Shown here: positions 9,689 through 19,265 of the stretch, in pieces
How the letters are laid out: each line of letters begins with the position of its first letter
Position numbering within the stretch: the stretch's first letter is position 1
Source of the DNA: Zygnema cylindricum
Lineage: Eukaryota; Streptophyta; Zygnematophyceae; Zygnematales; Zygnemataceae
NCBI GenBank assembly: GCA_037447655.1
Contig: JBBHKE010003129.1
Span: 25,760-89,759 of the forward strand
Length of the DNA stretch: 64,000 bases
Reading direction: 5' to 3'
Notes under the pieces: model-generated
Databases searched by the model: none
What the model saw: the letters and a program-made list of their open reading frames with translations, nothing else
What the model was told of the DNA's origin: nothing
Position numbers and translations under genes: made by a program

Positions 9689-11920
9689 CTAGTCACTCAG
9701 TCCACAAGCCTCTCTACAGAACTTCAATTTGGGAGCAGGTAAGGGTTTCGTCATGATATCAGCCACCATTTGCTCATCCGGTAAATAACTCAACTTCAAG
9801 ACTTTTCCCATCACCTTTTCTCTTACAAAGTGTAGCTTGATATCAATGTGCTTACTCTTAAAGTGATGATTGGGATTAGATGCAATAGCGATTGCTGCCT
9901 GATTATCACACCACACTATCTGTGGTCCAGATTGCATAAAGAAAAGCTCTTGGAGAAGAGACTTTACCCAAAGTAACTCTTTAACTGCCGAGCTGGCAGC
10001 CATGTACTCAGCCTCCATGGTAGACTGAGCCGTTACCTTCTGAAGTTTGCTGCTCCAACAGCAAGTTCCACTTCCGATCTTCAAAATGTATCCGGTGGTG
10101 GAGCGTCGGCTCGGCATATCTCCGTAGCTCGCATCGCTCCATGTATGAATTTTGACTTCCTCTCCACAGAGAGAGAGTCTAAGATTTTGAGTTCCTGCAA
10201 GATAACGAAGAACTCTCTTTGCTGCCTCATAGTCTGATTTCCTTGGATTCTGAAGGCTTCGGCTTAAGGCTCCAACCGCTGCTGCGATGTCGAGACGAGT
10301 ACAATTCATGAAATAAATGAGGCTTCCGACAATCTGCCTGTAAGGAATGGAGGACATAGAATCTGCCTCCCCTGAATCTAAGAAACCATCAACCAAAACA
10401 CCACCAACCGTTTCCGTGCCTTCCAATTTCTGCCTGAATTCCATAGGAGTGGCACTCCCCTTTGCGTCCGACATGCCAAACTTTTCTAACATGTTCTTGA
10501 TTGCTTCCTTTTGAGTTAAATAAATAATTTTTTGTTTCCCGTCTCTTTCTACTTGAATTCCTAGAATATACTTAGCCTCACCCAAGTCTTTCATTTCAAA
10601 CCAGGAATTCAAAGCTGATTTTATTTTATTAATCTCATTGATGGATTTGCTAATTAGTAGCAAATCATCTACATAAACTGCCACATAAATCACTCCATCA
10701 TCACCTTGCATTAAATAGACTGAGTGATCTGAACTGATCCTGGTAAAGCCTAGATTGGTTAAAAACTCATCTAATTTCAGGTCCCATTGCCTCGGAGCCT
10801 GTTTCAGACCATAAAGGGACTTCAACAGTTTACAGACCAGATTTTCTTTCCCTTTTTTTGCATACATCTCTGGCTGCTTCATATAAATTACTTCCTCCAA
10901 ATCACCATGCAAGAAAGCTGTCTTAACATCCATCTGATGCAATTCCATATCTTCTATTGCAGCAAGAGATAGCAAAACTCTAATAGTAGGAAAGCGAACC
11001 ACAGGAGAGAAGGTCTCTTCATAGTCAATTCCCTCCTTTTGGCTAAATCCCTTAGCAACCAGTCTAGCTTTATATCTCTCAATTGTATTATCAGGATTCA
11101 ATTTTAATTTGAAGACCCACTTACAACCGATAGCTTTCCTGTTCGGTGGGAGCTCCACAAGTTCGCAAGTTTGGGCTTCCACAATTGACTTTATCTCTTC
11201 ATTTGCAGCCGAGATCCAATGATCCTTTTCATGAACGGAAAAAGCTTCATGAATAGTAAGCGGCTCCCCTGTGCTTGCAGAAAAAGCACTCTCAACTCGG
11301 TCGCCTCGAAGGCGGCTACTTTGCCTTCTTCCCCCCGGAAAATCTGACGCGGGAACGGTTGGTTCCTTAGATTGCCGCACAAGGCGTGTATTCGGAGGAG
11401 CATCGACAGAAAGAGCAGCTCCAGAAGGAGTATTAGACGGCCCAGAGGCATTTGGGAGAGAGGTAGAAGAAGTAGAAGAGGATGGAGTAAAAGGTACCTG
11501 CTCAAGAATGATATACTCTTGTATTTTCTCTTTCCTTTCAGCTGCATCCATGCTAAAAACGTCAACAGATTGACTTTCTTCTTTAATCTGAATATTCCTG
11601 GCTGTTTGAAGACATCCTCTCTGAGGATTATACACTCTATAACCTGCAGATTCATCATCATAGCCTAAAAAGACGCCAGGTACAGATTTTGGACTAAGCT
11701 TCCAATTAGGAAGATTATCCAAGATAAAACATTTGCTACCAAAAACTCTAAAATGACTAACATTTGGCTTTTTGCCTGACCAAACTTCATAAGGTGTCTT
11801 ACCCCTAACAGCCCGGGTTTCCACTCTATTTCTGATATAAGAAGCACAATGAAAAGCTTCCCCCCAAAACTTTGGATCCACACCTTTATCGGCCATCATA
11901 GATCGAGCACATTCAGTCAA
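9689..11920 (-). CDS. pol: copia D Pol, C-terminal part: integrase end, reverse transcriptase, RNase H
   Basis: This is a 743-codon frame. The first residues are the end of integrase (ECARSMMADKGVDPKFWGEA, PYEVWSGKKPNVSHFRVFG). RT begins near residue 255 (CELVELPPNRKAIGCKWVFK) with QMDVKTAFLHGDLEE, SLYGLKQAPRQW and the catalytic box YVDDLLLIS; FEMKDLGEAKYILGIQVERD closes it. RNase H has HTWSDASYGD, QSTMEAEYMA and WCDNQAAIAIA, then HHFKSKHIDIKLHFVREKV near the end. It copies element RNA into DNA in the cytoplasmic particle and degrades the RNA strand. A one-base deletion near 11940 separates it from the upstream integrase frame; otherwise catalytic residues look intact. Long plus-strand frames in the same place are shadows. 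Confidence 0.93.
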   Translation of the reverse strand: MTECARSMMADKGVDPKFWGEAFHCASYIRNRVETRAVRGKTPYEVWSGKKPNVSHFRVFGSKCFILDNLPNWKLSPKSVPGVFLGYDDESAGYRVYNPQRGCLQTARNIQIKEESQSVDVFSMDAAERKEKIQEYIILEQVPFTPSSSTSSTSLPNASGPSNTPSGAALSVDAPPNTRLVRQSKEPTVPASDFPGGRRQSSRLRGDRVESAFSASTGEPLTIHEAFSVHEKDHWISAANEEIKSIVEAQTCELVELPPNRKAIGCKWVFKLKLNPDNTIERYKARLVAKGFSQKEGIDYEETFSPVVRFPTIRVLLSLAAIEDMELHQMDVKTAFLHGDLEEVIYMKQPEMYAKKGKENLVCKLLKSLYGLKQAPRQWDLKLDEFLTNLGFTRISSDHSVYLMQGDDGVIYVAVYVDDLLLISKSINEINKIKSALNSWFEMKDLGEAKYILGIQVERDGKQKIIYLTQKEAIKNMLEKFGMSDAKGSATPMEFRQKLEGTETVGGVLVDGFLDSGEADSMSSIPYRQIVGSLIYFMNCTRLDIAAAVGALSRSLQNPRKSDYEAAKRVLRYLAGTQNLRLSLCGEEVKIHTWSDASYGDMPSRRSTTGYILKIGSGTCCWSSKLQKVTAQSTMEAEYMAASSAVKELLWVKSLLQELFFMQSGPQIVWCDNQAAIAIASNPNHHFKSKHIDIKLHFVREKVMGKVLKLSYLPDEQMVADIMTKPLPAPKLKFCREACGLSD

Positions 11921-13287
11921 AGTCCGATTAAGTCTCTCGCAACACCATTTTGTTCCGGTGTGTACGGAGCAGTAAATTCACGAGAGATGCCATTCTCTTT
12001 CAAAAAATCAGCAAATGCATGAGATACATACTCTCCACCATTATCCGTTCGCAAAGCAAGAATAGATTTGCCGTGAAGTTTCTCCGCCCAGATTTTGTAG
12101 TGCTTAAAGTGAGTGAAGACTTCTCCCTTCTCCTTCATGAAGTATAGGCGACTATATCGGGAGTAATCGTCTGTAAAGGTGACAAAGAAGCGGGTGCCAC
12201 CAAGAGAGGGAACTTTGGAAGGGCCGAAGACATCAGAGTGAATAATACCAAGGAGATATGTGGCTCGATGATCAGAAACTTGTGGTAGAGGAAGCTTGTG
12301 AAGCTTTCCGAGAGCACAGCCATCACAAACATGGGACTCTTTTTGACCAAGCTTGACTCCCTCTATCATATTATGGTTTATCATCTTAGTAAGTCTCTCA
12401 TGGTGCACATGACCAAGCCTTTTATGCCACAAAACATTATCACATAGGACACTGGAGTACGCAAAATCAATTTTATTAGCCAGGTCCATGCGGTACAAAA
12501 AGTTTGGGCCTCTAGTTCCTACTAGAGCTACTCTTCCATTCTTGCTCACTATTTTCTTGCCATTTTTCTGGAGAACCTCAAAGCCTTTGCTTTCAGCTAC
12601 AGACGTAGAAAACATATTTTTTTTGAACTTTGGAACATACAAGACATCATACAAAGTTCTCTTAACAACCTTTCCATCTATCACACAATCGAGATCTATG
12701 TTTCCTTTGGCATTTGATTCAACAGCATAGCCACAAGCATAAAAGATCTGACGTAAAGGAATAGAAGACATCTCCTTAAACCAAGACTTGTTCCAACACA
12801 TGTGTGAAGAGCTGCCGGAATCCATTATCCATCCGAGGTCCTTTTCTCCTTCCATCATGTCGAGTTTGGCGAGAGCAAAGAACTCTTTGTCATCAGTTTT
12901 TGGAAAACTGATCACATCAGGTGTCGTTTCCTCGGTCTTTTTCTTCTCCAATTCTGTATCCTCCGCTGATAATGCAACAATTTTATTCGGAGGTTTTTGG
13001 GAAATGGGAGGTCCGCGGTGTCTCCATCCTTTCCGAAAGGTACCTGTTTCAAGAGCTTTTATATACAAAAGACAAGCTCTGAAGGAGTGACCATCAGTAT
13101 AGCAATAAACACATTTCTCAAACTGAGGATTAAACTGATTCCCTTGATATCTATTTTCCCTCTGAAACTGAGCCGTAAATGCTACAGCTGGTTTTCCAAA
13201 TCCTAAAACTGTCTGAGTAGCCTCTTCTGCCAAGATAAACTCTATAGATGTTTGCAAATTCCAAATAGGTTTAGACAATTTTTTCAT
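11917..13287 (-). CDS. pol: copia D Gag end, protease and integrase core
   Basis: The frame opens in the Gag C-terminus with the zinc knuckle CVYCYTDGHSFRAC near residue 60. The aspartic protease follows with WIMDSGSSSHMC (catalytic D-S-G) near residue 155. Integrase shows the HHCC finger (HKRLGHVHHERL, CDGCALGKLHKLP) and the DDE core (HSDVFGP, TFTDDYSRYSRLYF, LRTDNGGEYVSHAF, YTPEQNGVA). It processes the polyprotein and inserts the cDNA. The frame ends just after PEQNGVA because one base is missing, and pol continues in the overlapping frame at 11920. Gag precedes it, separated by a stop near 13300. Confidence 0.92.
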   Translation of the reverse strand: MKKLSKPIWNLQTSIEFILAEEATQTVLGFGKPAVAFTAQFQRENRYQGNQFNPQFEKCVYCYTDGHSFRACLLYIKALETGTFRKGWRHRGPPISQKPPNKIVALSAEDTELEKKKTEETTPDVISFPKTDDKEFFALAKLDMMEGEKDLGWIMDSGSSSHMCWNKSWFKEMSSIPLRQIFYACGYAVESNAKGNIDLDCVIDGKVVKRTLYDVLYVPKFKKNMFSTSVAESKGFEVLQKNGKKIVSKNGRVALVGTRGPNFLYRMDLANKIDFAYSSVLCDNVLWHKRLGHVHHERLTKMINHNMIEGVKLGQKESHVCDGCALGKLHKLPLPQVSDHRATYLLGIIHSDVFGPSKVPSLGGTRFFVTFTDDYSRYSRLYFMKEKGEVFTHFKHYKIWAEKLHGKSILALRTDNGGEYVSHAFADFLKENGISREFTAPYTPEQNGVARDLIGL

Positions 13288-13302
13288 TTCATCTGAGGCT
13301 CC

Positions 13303-13812
13303 TTAATATTCATTAGGAAGCCCCTTTAGGAGAATCATGGCCTGATGATAAGGGGAGAAAGTCCCCCCAGAACATGCATTTTCCGACAGTAACATTCGAA
13401 ACCGATTAGTGTATTCCACCATGCTACCACCTGTGTACTTATACTCATAGATTTGACCAGCAGTTATAATCTCATGCCGATCACTAGCTTTGACATAAGA
13501 AGATTTCAATGCATCCCACAAATCTAATGCCTTTGCAACATTAATATATGTCATATGCAATTCTTTTGATATCATAAGCTTTACTATATGCAAAGCCTGG
13601 TCATTTTTCTGATCAAAACTGGCATCAGATTCTGCCAATGATCCATTTAACACATCAATAAGTTTCACTTGCTTGAAGTAAGACTTAACCAAATCTGCCC
13701 AATACAGATATTCACGTCCATCAAAGACCGGAATTCGTGAAGGCGGGCCCGTGACCTGTTGTTATGAGACAAGTGTTGGTACTGAAGATGAAGAAGATGC
13801 AGCAGTAGTCAT
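13303..13812 (-). CDS. gag: copia D Gag, N-terminal part (start inside the 5' LTR)
   Basis: The likely start is ATG 13812, inside the 5' LTR, reading MTTAASSSSSVPTLVS; the frame then crosses the primer-binding site as QVTGPPSRIPVFDGREYLYW. In this 5' LTR one codon has become TAA just before QVTGPP; the 3' LTR still has GAA. The core has the copia Gag pattern (DLVKSYFKQVKLIDVLNGSL, ALDLWDALKSSYVKASDRHE, EYKYTGGSMVEYTNRFRMLL, MILLKGLPNEY). A stop follows PNEY near 13303, after which Gag continues in the downstream frame. Homology to the Gag start of families A and C (QVMGPPS..VPI.DG) supports this start. Confidence 0.8.
13742..13756 (-). other. Primer-binding region of copia D
   Basis: On the minus strand GGTCACGGGCCCGCC follows the 5' LTR. 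It differs from the family A/C site GGTTATGGGCCCACC by three transitions; read in the gag frame, two are synonymous (GTT/GTC, CCA/CCG) and one turns ATG into ACG. The same variant is present in the degraded relative at 60486-60500. Pairing with initiator tRNA-Met would be imperfect. Confidence 0.6.
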
Positions 13813-14494
13813 CGTAGAACAAATCAAGAGAGGAAGCTTCCACAAATACCGATGGCTGAACAGCAACTTTGACAAACTATAACTTTCATAAAAATGCTCC
13901 AAACGTCCTGAAATTTGCCACAATGTAGATAACATACAAAAGAACACACACACAAAATTTCAATCAATCCCGCTCACAAATCTGTGAGATATGTAGAAAT
14001 ACAATTACATAAAACTGAGTGTACAGTTTTCATATCATTTGTTCCTAAAAAATCAAATTCACTAAGTCCTACTTTTACACACCGAAACTACACTAAGCTG
14101 TACGGAGGCATTCCAGCCGTACATCTAACATTCTATCACAAATATTTACACCGAAGTTCAGACAATGTAAAGTGATAATGATCTAGTCACGCCTCGTCAC
14201 TATTTGTTGGCGGCGGCTGTCAGCGGTCCGATTAGAGGATTTGGCACCGTAGAATTGACTTCACGAAGTCCAGTGGTCCTGGCGAATTACCGTACGTCCA
14301 CGGAGGACATACTCACGCATTCTCCCAAGTGACGACACGTGTCCCAAGTGTGAATGAACCGTGAACTCCCAACTTCACTGTCACACTAATTTCGGTAAGT
14401 ACTGAACCCAACTCAACCAAAAATAGCTTAAGTCCTAAACAGCTCTCTCTCACAGCTGAGGCATAAAGAGTACTAAAGCTTTCTAAAAACAACA
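13757..14494 (-). repeat. 5' LTR of copia D
   Basis: 738 bp, TGTTGTTATGAGAC...AAAAACAACA on the plus strand. It pairs with 8927-9665. AAAGG follows directly at 14495-14499. Confidence 0.93.
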
Positions 14495-16002
14495 AAAGGC
14501 GAGGTAAGGGGGAGATATAACACATTAGATGCGGAGGGGTGAGGGGAGGCGGTATTTTCTGAGGTAGTATAGAAAAAGGCAGAGACGGTTGAGGAGGGGG
14601 AGGGTAGTAAAGCGGGGGGAGGAGTAGCGAGGAGGAGTACGAGGCGAAAAAGGAAAATTAGGGTTTCTGTTGAGAGGGGGGAGGAGGAAGTTGGTGAGGC
14701 GGGAGGGGACGCGGCTATAGGTGTGGAAAGAATGGGAAAAGGGGCGATGGTTGAGGAAGGTGAGAGAGGTGAGACGGGGGGAGGAGTAAAGAGGAGGAGT
14801 GCAAGGATAACAAATAAAATTAGGGATTCTGATGAGAGGGGGAGGGAGGAAGAAGGTGAGGCGGGAGGGAAGGCGGCGTTAGATGAGGAAGGAAGGGGAA
14901 AAAGGGCGATGGTTGAGGAAGGAGAGGGAAGTGAGGCGGTGGGAAGAGTGGAGAGGAGGAAGATAATAAAAAGGAAAAAGACGGTTTTTCATGAGCGGGA
15001 GGAGGGGGGAGGGAGTGAGGCACAAAAAAGGTTAGAGAGGAGGAGGGAAATAAAACTTGGAAAACGAAAAGTTAGTCATTGGAGTGATGAAGATTACGTC
15101 CCCTCGACTTCTTGTAGCGATGAGAGCATTGTGGATGGGGAGGAACCGCCGGTTGAGAATCTAGCCCCCGAGGTAGAACATCCCACGGATATTCGGGTAT
15201 GGAAGGATGTGGATGAGCCCGCCACCGAGGACGAGCAAAGTCCGGATAGCGAGGGACGACAACAAGAGGATGAATACGCGGATGATGACGACGTGTTTGA
15301 TGTGCCTCCATCCCTGAATAGGGAGAGAGGCGTTGTATTGGGACATCCGGGTCCTCAAGCTCCCTACCGAGTTAAGGACCCTGATTGGTTTTTTCTCCTC
15401 CCACGGGAGAGGAGGACATGGACAGTTTTGTGCCTCGGGTCGAGCACTACATTCCGGTTGCCGAATGGCCTGAACATTGGAGGTACAGTAAACCTCGATC
15501 CCTAAACCCAAGGGAAAATCCGCGACCGGAAATTCTAGACATCCCCTTAGATGTTCCCGCTCATCCGACGTGGCTCTTCATCGACGGTGACGACCGAGGC
15601 TCAACGTTCGCCCACATACGGCAATTCGATTCGGCGGATCCACGGCATTCATGGATTGTTCATGATGACCGCGGGTATCGCGTGAATGTTCCCCACCTAT
15701 TGCGGCTTTACCATCCGTGGGACCCTCGTCTATACGCCGTCCTAAAGTATTGTCGAAGAACTCCCAAGGTAATAGCTTTGTGTAAGGCTCGTACCTCGGT
15801 TCTACATAAGTTCCGAAATGTTCGTGTGAGGCGACCCCGTTTATGCGAAATCCCACGGGTTCGGCGTCCGATGACCCCACTTCCACCACCGACAGAAGAG
15901 GAATGGCGACGAACAATCGAGGCACTCACTAACCAATTGGCCGCCCATCAAGAACAAATAGTGATGCTCACTCGCGAGTTGTCTCAAAAAAATTTGCAGT
16001 AA
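14495..16002 (+). pseudogene. EWP/YHPWD family gene 1, main part
   Basis: This is the continuation of the gene split by copia D. From about 14572 to 15300 the frame encodes imperfect repeats rich in Glu, Gly, Arg and Lys (VEEGERGETGGGVKRRSARI, DERGREEEGEAGG, VFHEREEGGG). A frame change near 15400 leads to the conserved domain: AEWPEHWRYSKP, IPLDVPAHPTWLF, YRVNVPHLLRLYHPWDPRLY, then RRTPKVIALCKA. The C-terminus (EEEWRRTIEALTNQLAAHQE) looks like a coiled coil and ends at a stop at 16000. The same domain appears in the gypsy-borne copies at 20554-21546 and 31806-33082 (EWPATWRTRKP, IPADVPSHPAWNF, HVPGLLRHYHPWDVRL). I do not recognise the family. The frameshift and the copia insertion make this copy non-functional. 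Confidence 0.6.
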
Positions 16003-16061
16003 TCGTTATGTATGTTAATTGCTAATTAATTAGAATTTCTTTTCTCTCTTCTCTTGTCGTC

Positions 16062-16180
16062 GCTAACCCACACACTCACAATGTTTTTTTTTTTAATTAG
16101 TCGGGCCAGTTCAATATAGCGACGACAGAGGTTCATCTGTAAGCAGCGATGAATTCCAGTCGTCGCTGAACCATGAAACT
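16062..16180. repeat. GCGACGAC palindrome cluster
   Basis: TTGTCGTCGCTAA, TAGCGACGACAG and CAGTCGTCGCTGAA occur in both orientations downstream of the gene. The cluster resumes at 17662-17772 beyond the inserted LTR, so the two were one array. Confidence 0.55.
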
Positions 16181-16194
16181 TAGGGGAGTCAAGT

Positions 16195-17632
16195 TGTCGT
16201 GCATGGGAGACAAGCAAGCGAACATGCATCAAAACCAGCAAAGTCATGCTCAAAAACATGTATAACAACAAAAATAAATATGAAATGCCAAAAAAAAGTA
16301 TATACACCATGTGAAGGAATAAAGATGAAAATGACCCAAAGAGAGAAGGGGAAGAATAATCCCCTGGAGTGAAGTGGAAAGAGAGAAGGGGAGGAATACT
16401 CCCCTAAAAAAAGTGGACCCAATAATTTATGCTAAGCCAGGAGATAGCCACTAGGCTCTCTGGTCTTTATCACATTCTCTACAAGAGTTATCTCGTTACG
16501 ACAGCAAAGCAAGAAATATTCCAACCGGAATAAGGGAAAATCCAAATTCGATCAAAAATACACTCCTTTCAAGCTAACCGAAATACAAACAAGACACACA
16601 CAACACAACCTAACCGTCAAGCTGCCCGAGGAAGGCACAGCAAGGTCCAGATGTGCTCCCTCACGATCGCCAATCTCACACTTCCACCAAATGACAAACT
16701 TTGGAGGGAAACCTTCCGGACGTGGCCTTAGGCCGTGTGGATTAAAAACGAGGGCAGAAAAACAAGGAGAATAGTCTTACTCTATCTAGCCTCTACAGCT
16801 AGCTAGCAAGGAGAAGAAAGACACGTGGGCAATCGGTGAGAGTGAGAGCAAGAGAAAAGCTCTGCTGCCAAGAGAAAATTCTTGTCCAAAAGCTAAATTC
16901 TCTAAGTCTGAGAATTAGGCTAAGTAAGAGCTACGCTAGGCCTAAGCAAAATTAGCCTACGTCTAGTCTACTTTACATGCATGAAACTACTTAAGATGTT
17001 GGCCAATAGGCGGCCAACATCGTCTGCCGTACGCCCGACAAAATCCACCGTCTGAGGGTAAAAACCCTCCCTAACTACATGTGTGCGCGAACCTACATGG
17101 GTTCGCGACTTAAATAAAATATGATATATCGAAGCGTTGCTCGAAAATCGCGATACGCCTCCAAACGATACTTCGCGTCGATACTCCCAAAATTGCGTGC
17201 ATACGCACGCAACGATAAATACCGCACGAAACGAAACATATCGCACGAAATATTTCTAGAATCGCGATGCGTCGCCTAAACAATATATCGCGTCCATACG
17301 TCGAAAATCGTGTACCTACGCACGAAATGAAAGGTATCGCACGAAATTAATACTGTACAGTCAAACGTGAAAATAAATGAATCGACGTGAAATCGCACGT
17401 GCGGCGAAACAACATGAAAACGTGCGTACATGCATAAAATCGTGGGTGCATGCATAATACCGCGCGTGGGTGGGTAATATCGCGCGTGCATCAAATCGTG
17501 CGTGCATGCATGAAATCGCGTGTGCATGCATAAAATCGCGCGTGCGTGCATAATATCGTGCGCGCGCGCCGAATATTGCGCACGCGGGCACAATATCGTG
17601 CGCGCGAGCAGCCGACACGCTGCGGCATGACA
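16195..17632. repeat. Solo-LTR-like element (family I) with internal tandem repeats
   Basis: The 1438-bp sequence has TG...CA ends within short inverted termini (TGTCGTGC...GCATGACA) and is flanked by AAGT on both sides (16191-16194 and 17633-17636). It holds no ORF with recognisable homology. From about 17395 to 17615 it consists of imperfect units of roughly 20 bp alternating AAAATCG with CGTGCATGCAT, very rich in CpG and alternating purine-pyrimidine. The orientation is not certain. A foldback or LTR element are both possible. Confidence 0.5.
17395..17615. repeat. Imperfect ~20-bp tandem repeat, CGTGCATGCA type
   Basis: Units such as AAAATCGCGCGTGCGTGCAT and AATATCGTGCGCGCGC repeat about ten times. 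The alternating CG/TG/CA steps are unusual for this AT-leaning region. ORFs across it on the minus strand are consequences of the repeat. Confidence 0.7.
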
Positions 17633-17661
17633 AAGTTTTACACCATTCAGCCACAATAGAT

Positions 17662-17772
17662 GGTCGTCGCTGAATTAGCGACGACAGATTGTCGTCGCCT
17701 AATTCAGCGACGAGAATCTGTCCTTGCTAAATTAGGCGACGACAATCTGTCGTCGCAAATTCAGCGAAGACC
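17662..17772. repeat. GCGACGAC nested inverted repeats
   Basis: Alternating GTCGTCGC and GCGACGAC motifs separated by TAATTCA, AGATT and similar spacers form nested hairpins. They lie 150-200 bases before the pogo-like transposase. Subterminal arrays of this look occur in plant DNA transposons, where they bind transposase; that role here is inferred. Confidence 0.55.
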
Positions 17773-17879
17773 AACCTAACTGAATTAATCATCTTCATAG
17801 GAATTCAGTCACTAATTTTTTTTTTGTTTCATTACTCCAATCGCAGAGTACCAGAAGGCGAGGCGGTGGTGGGTAGAAA

Positions 17880-19265
17880 GGGTGGCGCTACTCAAAGGGA
17901 TAATGGGAGACTACTCTCACTTTATCTTCCGCGGGATTTGGAAAGAGATGTGTGGCGGTAACGAAGGTGTTACCGGGAAGGGGAAGGAAAGAGTTACCAT
18001 GGGTTGTCAAAGTTCACGAGGAACTAGTGGACGAATTCTTCCTATTCCAAAAGGCGGGATTGAAAATGTCTACTGTCATTGTGGGAAAAATGGCAAATCA
18101 CATTATCGCCGATATGAAGAAGGAGGGTGCGCCTGATTTTAGCGACAAGAATTGTAAAGAGATCAAGCCAAAAATCAGTCGGCGTTGGATTCGGCGCTTT
18201 TTTGAAAAGCATAGCATCGTCGCCCGAGCTCAAAAGGGGAAACTACAACTAAGTCTCGAGAAGGAGGAATACATTGAAAGATCCGTGGCATATCACATGG
18301 GCGTACTAAAAAGGGGATTCCAATCGGGTATTCTTTATATTTTCGTTCCATTTATTGCCTCTTGTCATATAAAGTTTGTATTTTGTTTCCACTTTCATTG
18401 TACTTACTTGTGTTTTGTTTTCTTCTGCGTTTCTCTATTTTTTTGGTGGGTAAAAGGTCTTTTTAACGAGGATTTGGTGGAGAACATGGACGAGACGCAT
18501 TTATTTGTTAATATGGACAACAAAAAGACTTAAGGCTTTCGCAGCGACGAGGTTGTTCGATACGCGGACGTTGCGGGCGGCAAAGAGTCCATGACATTGA
18601 TGGTACGACTCACATGGGGAGTGAACGCCCGAATAGAGGCTCCAATGTTAATATTAACCAACCGCGCTTGAAGTTAACCAATAAAAGGCGTTCCCGACGA
18701 TGTACCGGGTAAGTTTCATTAGATTTTAAATCCTTGTAATTTTGTTCATCTCCCTTAAAAACCACTAATCTTTACGTAATCCTCTCCATGAATACATGTT
18801 TTGCCTTTTCCTTGGTTCTTAATGCTCTCTCCTTGTCCTTTTCCTCGTCATTCAATATTTCTCCCTCTTCCCCCCCTCTCCCTTCCTCATTAACTCCCCC
18901 CTCACGTAATTCACCCCTTCCCCCTATCCTTTGTTTTTTCCTATTGTAGGAGTTTGCTACCGAACAGGCCCCAAAGAATCGAATGATAAAACAGTATTCC
19001 CGCAATGGATAGAAGAGCCGAGGTCTTACCAAGGAGACCGTGAAGGACGTGAAAAAATAATATTCCTCGACAATTGTGGCGGTCACAACAATTCTGAGGA
19101 GTTGAACCGAGTCTTACTCGGCAAGAGGACTATACTACACGTCTTCCCTCCTTGCGCGACTCACCACGTGCAACCCGCCGACTCCTTCGTCATTTCGAAA
19201 ATTAAAGAGGTTTGTTCATAGAAATGGGAGGATTCGAAAATGAACGGCATCGGGAAACATGTGTG
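17880..19265 (+). pseudogene. pogo/Tigger-like DDE transposase gene with two introns
   Basis: The exon from about 17952 encodes the DNA-binding part (PKISRRWIRRFFEKHSIVAR). Introns 18328-18456 and 18709-18949 have GT...AG ends and, when removed, keep the frame: FQSG to LFNEDLVENMDETHLFVNMD, and VPDDVPG to VCYRTGP. The catalytic core has MDETH, IIFLDNCGGHNNS and PPCATHHVQPADSFVISKIK, the DDD/DDE signature of the superfamily that also includes CENP-B. It would cut and paste a TA-flanked element. In-frame stops after NMDNKKT (18531), near 18670 and near 19219 make it inactive. An LTR-C fragment interrupts the 3' end at 19266. No terminal inverted repeat was identified. Confidence 0.75.

Larger units (their letters stand above)
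8927..14494 (-). mobile_element. copia element D, nearly complete Ty1/copia retrotransposon
   Basis: This 5568-bp reverse-oriented element has two LTRs (8927-9665 and 13757-14494), a perfect AAAGG target duplication, a polypurine tract (minus strand TTTAGGGGAG next to 9666), a primer-site region and gag-pro-int-RT-RNase H in copia order. About 17 substitutions separate the two LTRs by eye, roughly 2 percent, so the insertion is fairly recent. Defects seen: a stop at the end of the 5' LTR in the gag frame, a stop at the end of the Gag core, and a one-base frameshift in integrase near 11940. It disrupts an EWP/YHPWD family gene. A degraded relative lies at 58197-61287. Confidence 0.93.

Noticed and set aside
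11271-11668. Plus-strand ORFs of about 100 codons
   Set aside because: Antisense shadows of the copia D RT linker region.
17276-17656. His/Ala/Arg-rich minus-strand ORFs
   Set aside because: Translation of the CGTGCATGCA tandem array; different frames give equally long products.
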